Shown one piece after another: positions 1-10,972 of a DNA stretch of 36,633 nucleotides. The translations under genes and the position numbers were made by a program. The notes beneath the pieces are model-generated. The model was not told the DNA's origin. It ran no database searches and saw nothing but the letters and a program-made list of their open reading frames with translations. Source of the stretch: Microbacteriaceae bacterium (lineage in GTDB: Bacteria > Actinomycetota > Actinomycetes > Actinomycetales > Microbacteriaceae); NCBI GenBank assembly GCA_947453475.1, contig CANGGK010000008.1, positions 1 to 36,633 of the forward strand. Reading direction: 5' to 3'. Positions within the stretch are counted from its first letter, which is position 1. Every line of letters starts with the position of its first letter.

Positions 1-133
1 CCTTTAGGTGCTCGGTTAGGTCCTTGATTCGCTTGGTTAGAACAGCGATCTGAACTTCTGGAGAACCAGTGTCGCCTGGGTGAGTTGCGTACTCGTTGAT
101 AATTGCGGTCTTCACTGCTGCATCTAGTGCCAT
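1..133 (-). CDS. rpsO: 30S ribosomal protein S15 (N-terminal part, runs off window)
   Basis: Reverse complement from 133 reads [44 protein letters not shown], the classic S15 N-terminus. Confidence 0.97.
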   Translation of the reverse strand, partial: MALDAAVKTAIINEYATHPGDTGSPEVQIAVLTKRIKDLTEHLK

Positions 134-239
134 AGTGGGTTCCCCTTTCGGTTTCCTAACTGCGCGGCGCTAATGACGGAATGTCTTAGCTCTCTTTATC
201 CGCGGCCGATACACGGCAACCTGTCGAGTCTAGCCGAAA

Positions 240-779
240 TTACTCGGTGGCGCTAGTTACGATTTCATCCTTGATGGCGTATTTATTGCCCTGCTCGGCA
301 CTCTTGGTGGCGCGAAGGTTGATGACCAGCTGAAAGATTCCAACTGCCACGAACAGCAATAGCGAAGGCAGAAGTGGTAGCGCAGCGTCGAGCAACTGTT
401 GGTCGGTTGCAGTCTCTAGGTTTAGTTTCGGCGCGTTAGCCGCGGCTGCGCCGCCGCCAACCAGAAAGGCAACGACGGGAATGGTCCAAAGGAAAAACCA
501 TTTCCCCGAATAACCGGCATCGTGGAATCGGCGAACTGCGAGGGTCAAGTTAGGCAGAATAAGCGCGATGTTGGTAATCGTGTAAAGCGGCCCGCCCGTG
601 GCCATGCCTAGGCCGTTGCTTGACGAGGGAGGGATGAACAAATCAAACGTGCTGGTGACGATGTTGAGCAGCACCGTGAAAAGGTAAAAGTACCAAAACT
701 CGCTTCGCGAGGCGGTTCCCTTGAAGTTTGAATAGTTCTTGAGCCCAGATTTGACCGCGTCGGCGAAAGTCATCTTCAT
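240..779 (-). CDS. DUF805 family membrane protein
   Basis: 179 aa; SRSEFWYFYLF...LPNLTLAVRRFHDAGYSGKWFF pattern typical of DUF805. Confidence 0.85.
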   Translation of the reverse strand: MKMTFADAVKSGLKNYSNFKGTASRSEFWYFYLFTVLLNIVTSTFDLFIPPSSSNGLGMATGGPLYTITNIALILPNLTLAVRRFHDAGYSGKWFFLWTIPVVAFLVGGGAAAANAPKLNLETATDQQLLDAALPLLPSLLLFVAVGIFQLVINLRATKSAEQGNKYAIKDEIVTSATE

Positions 780-1702
780 AGCCCCAGAATATGCCTGATT
801 TTGTCGAGGTCGCGGTTGATTTCGTCGACCAACGCCTCAACGCCGTCGAACTTGGCAGAGGTTCTGATGAAATCCACGTATTCGAGAGTGACGATCTTGT
901 CGTACAGGTCGAGATCGTTTCGGTCGAGAACATGTGATTCGACCAATCGCGGTACCGCCTGAAAGGTTTCATTGATGCCAACCGAGTGCGCTGCCGGGTA
1001 ACGGATTCCATCGGCAATCAACCAGCCTGCGTAAACACCATCGAGCGGCAGATAACCTTCGGAATCGCGCGACATGTTTGCCGTTGGAAAACCTATGGTT
1101 CGGCCGATCTTTAGGCCGTGCTCAATCTCGCCTTCGCTCGTGTGCACTCGCCCGAGAAGTTTGGCAGCGCCGGCGACATCGCCTAGGTCTAGGAGTGCAC
1201 GGATTGCCGAGGTCGAGACCTTTGCCCCGTCAACGGTTGCACTTGGCACCACTCGCACCTCGAAACCGAGTTGTTGGCCGAGGTCGTGAAGCATTGAAAC
1301 ATCGCCAGCTCCCCCGGCGCCAAATCTAAAGTCTTCGCCGACAATGACGATTTTGGCGTGAAGCGCATCGACCAAGGTCTCCTGGATAAAGTCTTCGGCT
1401 GGCTGGCTTGCCAATCGCTCGTCAAAGGCCAAAGTCAACATCGCGTCGACACCCGCTGCCGAGACTAGCTCTGCCTTTTGACCTTGACCAATCAACGGCC
1501 ACTTTAGGTGTGCCGGGTTTAGCAGCGCATCGGGGTGGCGATCGAAGGTGACCAAAACGGTCTTGAGGCTGTGTTCGGTTGCGGCCGAAATAAGTTCTGC
1601 AATCAGAGCTTGATGGCCAAGGTGAATGCCATCAAACTTTCCAATGGTTACGGCAGTGGGGCCAATATCCATGGCTTCGTGCAGAGTTGAAATCGAAAGC
1701 AT
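776..1702 (-). CDS. ribF: Bifunctional riboflavin kinase/FAD synthetase
   Basis: GKFDGIHLGHQALI, VGEDFRFG, GRTIGFPTANM motifs; start placed at MLSIST (1702), where the upstream stop overlaps as TAATG, rather than at the ORF-track start 1912. Confidence 0.95.
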   Translation of the reverse strand: MLSISTLHEAMDIGPTAVTIGKFDGIHLGHQALIAELISAATEHSLKTVLVTFDRHPDALLNPAHLKWPLIGQGQKAELVSAAGVDAMLTLAFDERLASQPAEDFIQETLVDALHAKIVIVGEDFRFGAGGAGDVSMLHDLGQQLGFEVRVVPSATVDGAKVSTSAIRALLDLGDVAGAAKLLGRVHTSEGEIEHGLKIGRTIGFPTANMSRDSEGYLPLDGVYAGWLIADGIRYPAAHSVGINETFQAVPRLVESHVLDRNDLDLYDKIVTLEYVDFIRTSAKFDGVEALVDEINRDLDKIRHILGL

Positions 1703-2106
1703 TAGCCCTTTTTGGCCTTCCCTAGCCACATCAAACCAAGAACCGGCAAAACAACAGGTATACATCCGTAGGCGATGCCAAAGAAAGACCAAACTGTCTT
1801 TACTTGTTTGCCGCCGTAGGTGAAGACCTCTGGCCAAATGAAACTTGCGGCCCCAATCAAAATTACGCCGGTCAATTCGATGATCACGGCAACGTAGGCA
1901 ACGGTGCGCCATCCCGAAGTAGAGCGTGCGAGCGCAATGGTGGCGACTATGTAAATGACCGCCGAAAGCGCCGAAAGTGCATATGGCAGTGGGGCTTGAT
2001 CGAATTTGGCAGCCAGCTCGTAGCCCGCTCGGCCGGTGGCAGCTAAGGCAAGTACCGCGTATGCCGCAATAAGCAAACGGCCGATGCCCAGGTTTCTTTT
2101 AGCCAT
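1702..2106 (-). CDS. Small integral membrane protein, unknown function
   Basis: 134 aa with several hydrophobic segments; stop overlaps the ribF start. Confidence 0.8.
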   Translation of the reverse strand: MAKRNLGIGRLLIAAYAVLALAATGRAGYELAAKFDQAPLPYALSALSAVIYIVATIALARSTSGWRTVAYVAVIIELTGVILIGAASFIWPEVFTYGGKQVKTVWSFFGIAYGCIPVVLPVLGLMWLGKAKKG

Positions 2107-2115
2107 TTCTCTAGC

Positions 2116-2475
2116 CTAACCGAACCAAATTTGGTGCATTCTCACCAGCATGACGGCAACCGTTAGAGCACCGACGCCAAGCACGAAAGTTGACCACCTC
2201 GTGCGTTCAATCAAAGCCCAGAAGGCGGCGCCGATTGGCACAATAAAAGCCACCAGGATGTAGGCGAAGAACTCAATCGTGTCTCCCTTGGCCCGCGCTC
2301 CCCCGGTGACCAAGATGATCGCCGAAATCAGCTGCGTGACGAGCCCAAGCTGCACAATGGCTATTGCGCCGAGCGAAATCAAACTCGGCTTGCGTTTTGC
2401 TGCGCCGAACCCGAGAAGAATTAATCCAAAAGCTAGAGCGCTCCAAGCTTCAATCTGAAAGAAAAGTTCGAGCAT
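2116..2475 (-). CDS. Small integral membrane protein, unknown function
   Basis: 119 aa, hydrophobic segments, start overlaps the truB stop (TAATG). Confidence 0.8.
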   Translation of the reverse strand: MLELFFQIEAWSALAFGLILLGFGAAKRKPSLISLGAIAIVQLGLVTQLISAIILVTGGARAKGDTIEFFAYILVAFIVPIGAAFWALIERTRWSTFVLGVGALTVAVMLVRMHQIWFG

Positions 2476-3395
2476 TAGTCATTGTCTCCGTCTGCGCCCA
2501 CAGCAAAAACCACAAGCGATTTGGCAGCGTTGCCCGATTTAGTGAGCATTGCGACCAGCTTGCCGGACGGATCGATCGCAGCGGTTGGTTCTGAGTCTGT
2601 TTCATTGATTGCACGTAGGCGTTTGCCATGTCGTAGGTCGATGACATCTTGATCGCTGAGCGCGCGAACTGCAAACTGCTGGGTGGCGGCTTGCTCGATT
2701 GGCAAAATCTGAAGCGCCTCGGGGGTCAAGCCTTCTAGTTGCTGGGCCTGGCCGATTTCATAGCTGCCAATTTTTGTGCGGCGCAGTGCGGTTAGGTGGC
2801 CACCGACACCGAGTGCCGCCCCTAGATCGCGAGCAAGGGCACGGATGTAGGTGCCCGAGGAACAGTCAATGATTGCTTCAAAGTCGAAGAAGGTATTCTC
2901 GCCTTCTATGACGAGTCGAGGTTCGCCCACGATTTCGAATCGGTGAATGGTTACCGGGCGGGCCTTGAGTTTGACCTCGTCACCCGATCGAACCTTGGCA
3001 TATGCGCGCTCGCCATCTACTTTGATTGCGCTTACCGAGCTCGGCACCTGTTCGATTGGGCCTCGCAAGGTTGCTAGAACTGTTTCGAGCTTTGCGGCAT
3101 TCAGCGCCTGCACTTCATCCGGGCTAGCAATCGAAGTGAATTCCGACTCTTTGTCGTCGGTGATTGTGCCTGCGCCAAGGCGAATGGTGGCCTCGTAAGT
3201 CTTGTTTTCACCAACCAGAAAGGTCAGTAGCTTGGTGGCAGAATTCACACCGATGAGTAGCAGGCCGGTGGCCATCGGGTCTAGTGTGCCCGCGTGACCA
3301 ACCCGACGGGTGCCCGCCAACTTTCGAAGGCGAGCAACCACATCATGACTGGTCCAGCCAGAAGGCTTGTCGATTAGAACAAGGCCAGAAGACAT
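2475..3395 (-). CDS. truB: tRNA pseudouridine(55) synthase TruB
   Basis: LIDKPSGWTSHDVV, GHAGTLDPMATGLL motifs. Confidence 0.97.
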   Translation of the reverse strand: MSSGLVLIDKPSGWTSHDVVARLRKLAGTRRVGHAGTLDPMATGLLLIGVNSATKLLTFLVGENKTYEATIRLGAGTITDDKESEFTSIASPDEVQALNAAKLETVLATLRGPIEQVPSSVSAIKVDGERAYAKVRSGDEVKLKARPVTIHRFEIVGEPRLVIEGENTFFDFEAIIDCSSGTYIRALARDLGAALGVGGHLTALRRTKIGSYEIGQAQQLEGLTPEALQILPIEQAATQQFAVRALSDQDVIDLRHGKRLRAINETDSEPTAAIDPSGKLVAMLTKSGNAAKSLVVFAVGADGDND

Positions 3396-3842
3396 TTAGT
3401 CTTCGTCCTCTTCATCCTCGATTATGCGTGGCTCTTTATAAGGGTTTTCTTCGCCGGCCCACTGAGCGTCGGCTGCCAACTTAGCAACCTGCTCGTCGCG
3501 AGCACGCGCCTCGGCCAGAAGGTCATTCATGGCCGCCGCGGTCTCGGGAATTTCATCCGGGATGAATTCGATGGTCGGAGTGAGGCGAATCGAAAGGTTG
3601 TGGCCCACCTCGCGACGAACCAAACCGCGATTCTTGTCGATAATTTCTGCCGAGCGCTTCTTCTCGGCAGGGGTGCCATACACCGTATAAAAGATGCTGG
3701 CGTGCTGAAGGTCGGGAGTTACTTTGACCTCGGTGATGGTGACAAAACCCAAATCTGGGTCCTTTACAGCGCGTTCTAGCGCCTCTGCCACCAACACCTT
3801 GATGCGTTCGGCGAGCTTTCGAGCTCGTGCGTGATCTACCAT
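3396..3842 (-). CDS. rbfA: Ribosome-binding factor A
   Basis: RARKLAERIKVLVAEALERAVKDPDLGFVTITEVKVTPDLQHASIFYTVYG. Confidence 0.96.
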   Translation of the reverse strand: MVDHARARKLAERIKVLVAEALERAVKDPDLGFVTITEVKVTPDLQHASIFYTVYGTPAEKKRSAEIIDKNRGLVRREVGHNLSIRLTPTIEFIPDEIPETAAAMNDLLAEARARDEQVAKLAADAQWAGEENPYKEPRIIEDEEDED

Positions 3843-3852
3843 TTACGAATCC

Positions 3853-6564
3853 TTAGACGCGTGGCTTTTCGCGCATCTCGAAGGTCTCGATGATGTCTTC
3901 AAGCTCTAGATCGTTGAAGCCCTGCAGTCCGATACCACATTCGAAGTCAGTCTTGACCTCGGTGGCGTCATCCTTGAAGCGCTTTAGCGACTCGATCTTG
4001 AGGTTGTCAGCGATGACCTTGCCGTTGCGAAGAACGCGAGCAAGTGAGTTTCGTTTGATTGAGCCCGAGCGAACGATCGAACCAGCAATGGTTCCAACCT
4101 TCGACGACTTGAACAGTTCGCGAACCTCTGCGGTGCCAAGCTGAGCCTCTTCGTACTCTGGCTTGAGCATTCCCTTGAGAGCCTTCTCGATGTCGTCGAG
4201 CACAGCATAGATAACTGAGTACTGACGAACGTCGACGCCCTCGCGGTCTGCACGCTCCTTGGCCTTGTTGTCTGGCTTGACGTTGAAACCAATGATGATT
4301 GCGTTGTCGACAGTTGCAAGGTTGACGTCAGACTCGGTAATCGCACCAACACCGCGGTGGATGATTCGAAGCTGAACTGAATCGTCAACTTCGATCTTGA
4401 GTAGTGAGTCTTCAAGAGCTTCAACAGCACCAGAAACGTCACCCTTGATGACCAAGTTGAGTGACTCAACCTTGCCATCTTCGAGTGCCTTGGTGAAGTC
4501 TTCGAGGCTGACGCGCTTGCGAGTCTTGGCAAGAAGAGCGTTGCGGTCTGCTGCTTCGCGCTTCTCGGCAATCTGGCGAGCCTGACGCTCATCGTCGGTA
4601 ACCACGAAGGTGTCACCGGCACGAGGAACAGACTGTAGACCGAGAACCTGAACCGGGCGGCTTGGCAATGCTGCGTCAACGGCTGCACCGTTTTCGTCGA
4701 ACATCGCACGAACGCGACCGTGAGCTGCACCGGCAACAATTGAGTCGCCGACGCGTAGGGTTCCAGACTGGATAAGAACGGTAGCAACCGAACCGCGACC
4801 CTTGTCAAGGTTGGCTTCGATGGCAACACCGCGGGCATCCTTGTTTGGGTTAGCGCGCATGTCTAGAGCCGCATCGGCGGTCAAAAGAACCGCGTCAAGC
4901 AACTCTGGAATGCCCTTGCCGGTCAACGCCGAAACGTCGACGAACATGACATCGCCACCATACTCTTCAGCAACCAGGTTGAACTCGGTTAGCTGCTGGC
5001 GAATCTTGGCAGGGTTAGCGCCTTCCTTATCGGTCTTGTTAACCGCGACCACAATCGGCACACCGGCAGACTGAGCGTGGTTCAAGGCTTCAACGGTCTG
5101 AGGCATAACGCCGTCGTCAGCTGCAACCACAAGGATGGCAAGGTCGGTAACCTGGGCACCACGAGCACGCATAGCGGTGAACGCCTCGTGACCCGGGGTG
5201 TCGATGAAGGTAATAGCGCGGTCTGCGCCATCGTGCTCAACATGAACCTGGTAGGCACCGATGTGCTGGGTAATGCCACCGGCTTCGCCAGCAATGACGT
5301 TCGAGTTACGAATCGAGTCAAGCAAGCGAGTCTTACCGTGGTCAACGTGACCCATGACGGTGACAACCGGTGGACGAGCCACAAGATCTTCTTCTTCATC
5401 GTCGTAGTCGGTGTCGATGTCTAGACCGAAGCCTTCGAATAGCTCGCGCTCTTCGTCTTCAGGCGAAACGACCTCGATCTTGTAACCGAGTTCCTCGCCA
5501 AGAATCTGGAAGGTGTCTTCGTCTAGTGATGCAGTAGCGGTCGCCATCTGCCCAAGGTGGAACAGAACGGTGATCAGCTGACCTGCATTGGTGTCAATCT
5601 TGTCTGCGAAATCTTGGATAGAAGAACCGCGACGCAGGCGAATGACGGTTGAACCGTCACCGCGAGGAACTAGAGCGCCACCAAGCGATGGCGCATTGCT
5701 GCGCTGTTCGAACTCTTCGCGCTTTGCACGCTTCGACTTGCGAGCCTTGCTCTGGCCACGTGCGCCACCCTTACCGAAAGCACCAGCGGTTCCACCACCG
5801 ACACCGCGACCGCGGCCACCACCAGGGCCACCGCCCGGACGAGTGAATCCACCTGGAGCAGCACCCGGAGTTGCACCTGGAGCGCCGCCACCTGGGCGTG
5901 CAAAACCTGCACCTGCCGGACGAGGGCCGCCAGAGAAACCGCCTGGACGCGCTGCGCCACCGGCACCCGGAGCGCCACCTGGGCGACCTGGGCCACCTGG
6001 GCGACCAGCACCACCGGCAGGACGTGGGCCGCCTGGGCGACCCATTCCCTGCGATGGTGCGAAAGGATTGTTGCCAGGGCGGCTGATCGGGCGAGGAATG
6101 CCCATGCCCTGTGCTGCTGCGAACGGGTTGTTTCCCGGACGAGGAATTCCTGGGGTTGCTGCACTCGGCGCTGCCGGAGCTGCAGGGCTAGCCGAACGCG
6201 GAGCCGCTGGGGCTGCGGGCGCTGGCGAGGCCGACGTGCTAGGTGCCGGAGCCGGAGCCGCCGGTGCCGAAGCTGCTGGTGCAGTTGGGGCTGCAGGCGC
6301 TGGCGCTGCCGGAGCCGGCGATGAAGGTGATGCCGGAGCCGGAGCTGATGGTGCGGCAGCCGCTGGTGCAGCCGGCGCAGCCTTTGGCTCGGCCACTACT
6401 GGCTTTGCGTCTGGAAATGCCTCACGAAGCTTTTTAGCAACTGGCGGAGCGATTGTTGATGAACCGCTCTTTACGAACTCACCGAGTTCTTGAAGTTTGG
6501 CCAAAGCAACCTTGGAATCGATTCCAAGTTCTTTAGCAATGTCGTACACGCGTGGTAGCGCCAC
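3853..6564 (-). CDS. infB: Translation initiation factor IF-2
   Basis: GTPase motifs [28 protein letters not shown]; long Ala/Pro and Gly/Pro/Arg-rich N-terminus; GTG start. Confidence 0.98.
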   Translation of the reverse strand: MALPRVYDIAKELGIDSKVALAKLQELGEFVKSGSSTIAPPVAKKLREAFPDAKPVVAEPKAAPAAPAAAAPSAPAPASPSSPAPAAPAPAAPTAPAASAPAAPAPAPSTSASPAPAAPAAPRSASPAAPAAPSAATPGIPRPGNNPFAAAQGMGIPRPISRPGNNPFAPSQGMGRPGGPRPAGGAGRPGGPGRPGGAPGAGGAARPGGFSGGPRPAGAGFARPGGGAPGATPGAAPGGFTRPGGGPGGGRGRGVGGGTAGAFGKGGARGQSKARKSKRAKREEFEQRSNAPSLGGALVPRGDGSTVIRLRRGSSIQDFADKIDTNAGQLITVLFHLGQMATATASLDEDTFQILGEELGYKIEVVSPEDEERELFEGFGLDIDTDYDDEEEDLVARPPVVTVMGHVDHGKTRLLDSIRNSNVIAGEAGGITQHIGAYQVHVEHDGADRAITFIDTPGHEAFTAMRARGAQVTDLAILVVAADDGVMPQTVEALNHAQSAGVPIVVAVNKTDKEGANPAKIRQQLTEFNLVAEEYGGDVMFVDVSALTGKGIPELLDAVLLTADAALDMRANPNKDARGVAIEANLDKGRGSVATVLIQSGTLRVGDSIVAGAAHGRVRAMFDENGAAVDAALPSRPVQVLGLQSVPRAGDTFVVTDDERQARQIAEKREAADRNALLAKTRKRVSLEDFTKALEDGKVESLNLVIKGDVSGAVEALEDSLLKIEVDDSVQLRIIHRGVGAITESDVNLATVDNAIIIGFNVKPDNKAKERADREGVDVRQYSVIYAVLDDIEKALKGMLKPEYEEAQLGTAEVRELFKSSKVGTIAGSIVRSGSIKRNSLARVLRNGKVIADNLKIESLKRFKDDATEVKTDFECGIGLQGFNDLELEDIIETFEMREKPRV

Positions 6565-6574
6565 TTTTGTTTCT

Positions 6575-6600
6575 CCTGTCTGGGGCCTTCCCTAGACAGG
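6575..6600 (-). promoter_or_regulatory. Hairpin (CCTGTCT/AGACAGG) overlapping the infB Shine-Dalgarno
   Basis: Minus strand CCTGTCT-12 nt-AGACAGGAG-8 nt-GTG; the 7-bp stem includes the AGG of AGGAG. Confidence 0.5.
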
Positions 6601-6639
6601 GCAGGCCGTTAAAGCTGTTGGGTACTCATTTCGAGTTAC

Positions 6640-6903
6640 TCATTTGTTTGCCAACATCGTTTCTGCCTGTTCTTTAGTGAAGTTCAAACCAGACGAATCT
6701 GGCTGACCTGAAAGTTTCAAAGCCCGGATGAATGCTCTCCGAGTGATTGCTAACTCTAAACATTCCTGCGAAGGGTGAACCCAGGCTCCCCGACCGGCCA
6801 TCGCTTTGCGTTCGTCGAGAATCAAAACCATTGATTCTTCAACGATGCGCAAGAGATTTGCACGATTAGATTGCTGGCGACAACCAACACAAGTTCGTTC
6901 CAT
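6640..6903 (-). CDS. ylxR: YlxR family RNA-binding/regulatory protein
   Basis: ERTCVGCRQ...AGRGAWVHPSQECLELAITRRAFIRALK; located between nusA and infB. Confidence 0.93.
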   Translation of the reverse strand: MERTCVGCRQQSNRANLLRIVEESMVLILDERKAMAGRGAWVHPSQECLELAITRRAFIRALKLSGQPDSSGLNFTKEQAETMLANK

Positions 6904-6934
6904 TCTAACCCCTAGAAATTGAAAGGGCTAGAGC

Positions 6935-7912
6935 CTAGTCGCCATCCAAGATGCTGTCAGGCTGAATATCGATCTTCGCTCCGGTCAACTTAGCTGCCAG
7001 GCGAGCGTTCTGGCCTTCCTTGCCGATAGCAAGTGAAAGCTGGAAGTCTGGAACCAAGACGCGAACCGACTTGGTAGCGGCATCGAGCATGTATGAGCTC
7101 GAAACCTTGGCCGGCGAGAGCGCCTGCGCCACATAGGTTGGCAGGTCGTCGCTGTAGTCAACGATGTCAATCTTCTCGTCGTTTAGCTCGGTCTGAACAG
7201 CACGAACACGCTGCCCTAGCTCGCCGATGCAAGAACCCTTGGCGTTTACGCCGGCTTCGTGTGCGCGAACAGCAATCTTGGTGCGGTGGCCAGCTTCGCG
7301 AGCTAGCGAGACAATCTCAACAACTCCGCTTGCGATTTCAGGAACCTCCATCGCGAACAACTTGCGAACCAAGGATGGGTGGGTGCGCGAAACGGTAACC
7401 TGCGGCCCCTTGGTTCCGCGGTTTACTGCGGTGACAAATACGCGTAGGCGCTTGCCGTGTGAATAATCTTCGCCAGGAACCTGCTCTTCTGGAGGCATGA
7501 TTGCCTCGATGGTGCCAAGGTTCACATAAACCATGTAAGACTTCTGGCCCTGCTGGATCGTTCCGGCAACGATGTCGCCTTCCTTGCCAGAGAATTCGCC
7601 AAATAGGCTTTCGTCATTAATTTCGCGTAGTCGGTTGAAAATAACCTGCTTTGCGGCTGCAGCGGCAACGCGGCCAAAGTTCTCTGGGGTTACTTCGGTT
7701 TCGCCGGTCTTCACGCCTTCTTCGTCCAAAATTGGAGCAAAGATGTTTACGTGACCTGTTGACTTGCTGAGCTCAGCGCGAGCCGGGTCACTATTGCCAA
7801 CGTGCTTCTGGTAAGCGGCCAAAATGGCGGCTTCAATGATTGAAACCAGCTCGTTGAAAGGAATTTCTTTCTCTTTCTCGATGAACTTAAGTACGCTCAG
7901 GTCGATGTCCAT
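6935..7912 (-). CDS. nusA: Transcription termination/antitermination factor NusA
   Basis: S1 and KH domains; CIGELGQRVRAVQTELNDEKIDIVDYSDD, LAIGKEGQNARLAAKLTGAKIDI. Confidence 0.97.
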   Translation of the reverse strand: MDIDLSVLKFIEKEKEIPFNELVSIIEAAILAAYQKHVGNSDPARAELSKSTGHVNIFAPILDEEGVKTGETEVTPENFGRVAAAAAKQVIFNRLREINDESLFGEFSGKEGDIVAGTIQQGQKSYMVYVNLGTIEAIMPPEEQVPGEDYSHGKRLRVFVTAVNRGTKGPQVTVSRTHPSLVRKLFAMEVPEIASGVVEIVSLAREAGHRTKIAVRAHEAGVNAKGSCIGELGQRVRAVQTELNDEKIDIVDYSDDLPTYVAQALSPAKVSSSYMLDAATKSVRVLVPDFQLSLAIGKEGQNARLAAKLTGAKIDIQPDSILDGD

Positions 7913-7974
7913 GAAATGCCTCCAGGCCGCTAGTTAGTTGTCAATTTAGTGAAGTGCAATCAAACCGTAAAGGT

Positions 7975-9738
7975 TTAAAGCAATTCAGCCAGTGCCGATT
8001 CTACCTTGACTGGGCGGCGCTCACCAGAGCGGCGATCCCATAGGTCGACATTGCCCTGCTCGAGACCCTTACCAACGATGACAATATTTGGCACTCCGAT
8101 TAGCTCGGCATCGCCAAACTTGACGCCCGGGCTAACCTTCTGACGGTCATCCAGGATGACAGTCTTGCCCTTTGCCTCGAGGTCAAGTGCCAGCTTCTCG
8201 GCTGTCTCGTAGACGACCTCATCCTTGCCTGCGGCAACGATGTAGATGTCGGCTGGCGAAACCGCTTCTGGCCAGATTAGACCGTTTTCGTCGTGGTTGG
8301 CTTCGGCCAAAACAGCAATCATTCGTGTGATTCCGATGCCATAAGAACCCATGGTCACGGTGACGAGTTTTCCGTTTTCGTCGAGCACCTTGAGGTCAAG
8401 CGCTTCTGCATACTTGCGACCAAGTTGGAATACGTGCCCAATTTCGATGCCGCGGGCCAGTTCAAGCGGGCCTGAACCATCCGGAGCTTCGTCGCCAACG
8501 CGAACTTCGGCGATGTCGACGATGCCATCGGCGGTGAAGTCGCGCCCGGCAACTAGGCCGAAAACGTGCTTCTCAGACGAGTTTGCGCCAGAAATCCATG
8601 CCGAACCTTCGACAACGCGTGGGTCGAGAAGGTAGCGGATCTTGCTAGTGCCGGCGAGACCAAGAATTGCCTGACCATCCTTGACGGGGCCGATGTAGCC
8701 CTTGATGAGTTCGGGGTGCTTGGCGAAGTCTTCTTCGTTAGCCTGCTCGATTTCGTTTGGCGAGAAGGCAGCCTCTGCACGCTTGACATCGACCTCACGG
8801 TCGCCAGGCAGACCAACGACCACTAGTTCGCGCTTGCCTTCTGGTGAAACCAGAGCCATCACGTTGTTCTTTAAGGTGTGAGCGGCGCTCCACTCGGCGC
8901 CATCTGTGCGCTTGTGGTTGGCGTTAGACCAGGCAACGATTCGCTTGATGTTTGAACACTCTGGGGTCTCTAGAACGACGGCGGCAGCCTGCCCTTCGAT
9001 TGCAATCTTCGGCGGGGCAACGGTTGTAACAGCCTCAACGTTTGCAGCGTAGCCACCCGGCGAGCGCACGAAAGTGTCTTCGCCGATTGGGCTTGGTGAA
9101 AGGAATTCCTCTGAAGCCGAACCGCCCATCGCGCCGGCATCTGCCTTAACGATTACGTAGTCGACGCCGAGACGGGTGAAGATGCGCTCATACGCGTCGC
9201 GCTGAGCCTGGTAGGCCTTAGCTAGCCCTTCATCCGTGACGTCAAAACTATAGGCGTCCTTCATCACAAACTCGCGACCACGAAGCAAACCTGCACGCGG
9301 GCGGGCCTCATCGCGGTACTTGTTCTGAATCTGGTACAAGGCAACCGGTAGGTCTTTGTATGACGAATAGAGGTCTTTCACCAACAGGGTGAACATCTCT
9401 TCGTGAGTCGGCGCCAATAGGTAATCGGTCTTCTTACGGTCTTGAAGGCGAAAGAGGTTGTCACCGTATTCAGTCCAGCGACCGGTGGCCTCGAATGGCT
9501 CACGCGGCAAGAGCGCAGGAAAGAACACTTCTTGAGCGCCGGCGTTTGCCATTTCTTCGCGAACGACCTGTTCGATCTTTGCCTTCACGGCGAGACCCAG
9601 CGGCAGCCAGGTGTAGAGGCCAGCACCGGCGCGACGGACGTATCCGGCGCGAAGCAAGAGCTTGTGGCTTTCTACCTCAGCCTCGTTTGGGTCTTCACGG
9701 AGCGTGCGTAGGAACAGGTTTGATAAGCGGATTGGCAT
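7975..9738 (-). CDS. proS: Prolyl-tRNA synthetase (bacterial type)
   Basis: [60 protein letters not shown]. Confidence 0.98.
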   Translation of the reverse strand: MPIRLSNLFLRTLREDPNEAEVESHKLLLRAGYVRRAGAGLYTWLPLGLAVKAKIEQVVREEMANAGAQEVFFPALLPREPFEATGRWTEYGDNLFRLQDRKKTDYLLAPTHEEMFTLLVKDLYSSYKDLPVALYQIQNKYRDEARPRAGLLRGREFVMKDAYSFDVTDEGLAKAYQAQRDAYERIFTRLGVDYVIVKADAGAMGGSASEEFLSPSPIGEDTFVRSPGGYAANVEAVTTVAPPKIAIEGQAAAVVLETPECSNIKRIVAWSNANHKRTDGAEWSAAHTLKNNVMALVSPEGKRELVVVGLPGDREVDVKRAEAAFSPNEIEQANEEDFAKHPELIKGYIGPVKDGQAILGLAGTSKIRYLLDPRVVEGSAWISGANSSEKHVFGLVAGRDFTADGIVDIAEVRVGDEAPDGSGPLELARGIEIGHVFQLGRKYAEALDLKVLDENGKLVTVTMGSYGIGITRMIAVLAEANHDENGLIWPEAVSPADIYIVAAGKDEVVYETAEKLALDLEAKGKTVILDDRQKVSPGVKFGDAELIGVPNIVIVGKGLEQGNVDLWDRRSGERRPVKVESALAELL

Positions 9739-9747
9739 GCTGCCATT

Positions 9748-10905
9748 CTACTTCTGAGCGACGACCACCTGAGGGCTACCAACCAAGGTTGGGTCCATTT
9801 CTGCTGCCAAACGGTTTGCTTCTTCGATGAGGGTGGCAACGATTTCGCTTTCAGGCACAGTCTTGATGACCTCGCCCTTCACAAAAATCTGCCCCTTGCC
9901 ATTGCCCGAAGCAACGCCTAGGTCGGCCTCGCGAGCCTCACCAGGGCCATTGACAACGCAACCCATTACGGCAACTCGTAGCGGAACGGTCAACTTCTCG
10001 AGACCGGCTGTTACGTCATTAGCCAACTGGTAAACATCTACCTGCGCGCGGCCACAGCTTGGGCAGCTCACAATTTCAAGCTTGCGTGGGCGAAGGTTGA
10101 GCGACTCAAGAATTTGAGAGCCAACCTTGATTTCTTCTACCGGCGGAGCAGAAAGCGAAACACGGATGGTGTCGCCGATGCCCTTCGACAGCAATGCACC
10201 GAAGGCAACTGAAGATTTAATGGTTCCCTGGAAGGCGGGCCCGGCCTCGGTGACACCTAGGTGAAGAGGCCAGTCACCACGCTCGGCAAGCATTTCGTAG
10301 GCCTTGACCATGACAACCGGGTCGTTGTGTTTTACCGAAATCTTGAAGTCGTGAAAGTCGTGCTCTTCGAAAAGCGATGCTTCCCAGACGGCAGATTCAA
10401 CTAGCGCCTCAGCAGTTGCCTTGCCATACTTCTGAAGCAGACGCGGGTCAAGCGAACCAGCGTTTACGCCGATGCGAATAGAAACGCCGGCATCTTTGGC
10501 GGCCTTAGCGATTTCGCCAACCTTGTCGTCGAACTGGCGAATGTTGCCTGGGTTTACGCGAACGGCACCACAACCGGCATCGATTGCCGCAAAAACATAC
10601 TTTGGCTGGAAGTGAATGTCGGCAATCACTGGAATTTGTGATTTGCGAGCAATAAGCGGAAGGCGATCGGCATCTTCTTCGGTAGGCACAGCCACTCGAA
10701 CGATGTCGCAGCCCGAGGCAGTCAACTCGGCGATCTGCTGCAGGGTGGCGTTCACGTCGGTGGTTTTTGTGGTGCACATTGACTGCACCGATACCGGTGC
10801 GTCGCCGCCGACGGCAACCTTGCCAACCATGATCTGACGAGACTTGCGACGAGGCGCGAGAGTTGGAGGCGGAGTCTTAGGTAGACCTAGGTTCACTGCA
10901 GCCAC
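9748..10905 (-). CDS. ispG: 4-hydroxy-3-methylbut-2-enyl-diphosphate synthase (flavodoxin/ferredoxin)
   Basis: [43 protein letters not shown]. Confidence 0.98.
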   Translation of the reverse strand: MAAVNLGLPKTPPPTLAPRRKSRQIMVGKVAVGGDAPVSVQSMCTTKTTDVNATLQQIAELTASGCDIVRVAVPTEEDADRLPLIARKSQIPVIADIHFQPKYVFAAIDAGCGAVRVNPGNIRQFDDKVGEIAKAAKDAGVSIRIGVNAGSLDPRLLQKYGKATAEALVESAVWEASLFEEHDFHDFKISVKHNDPVVMVKAYEMLAERGDWPLHLGVTEAGPAFQGTIKSSVAFGALLSKGIGDTIRVSLSAPPVEEIKVGSQILESLNLRPRKLEIVSCPSCGRAQVDVYQLANDVTAGLEKLTVPLRVAVMGCVVNGPGEAREADLGVASGNGKGQIFVKGEVIKTVPESEIVATLIEEANRLAAEMDPTLVGSPQVVVAQK

Positions 10906-10972
10906 TGGAGTTGCCCTCTTTCGTTTTGCTGTTCAACAATCCTAAAGCGATTGTCAGGCTCTGGCATTCCGA

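Noticed and set aside
776-1912. 378-aa ribF with a 70-residue N-terminal extension
   Set aside because: The extension overlaps the neighbouring membrane protein gene and resembles no RibF; the true start is at 1702.
3984-4838. 284-aa minus-strand ORF inside infB in another frame
   Set aside because: Fully overlaps the well-supported IF-2 reading frame; Ser/Leu/Arg-rich off-frame translation.
5588-6493. 301-aa plus-strand ORF opposite infB
   Set aside because: It is the antisense of the GC-rich, Ala/Pro/Gly-rich IF-2 N-terminus; its Gly/Ala/Pro composition mirrors that and shows no independent gene signal.
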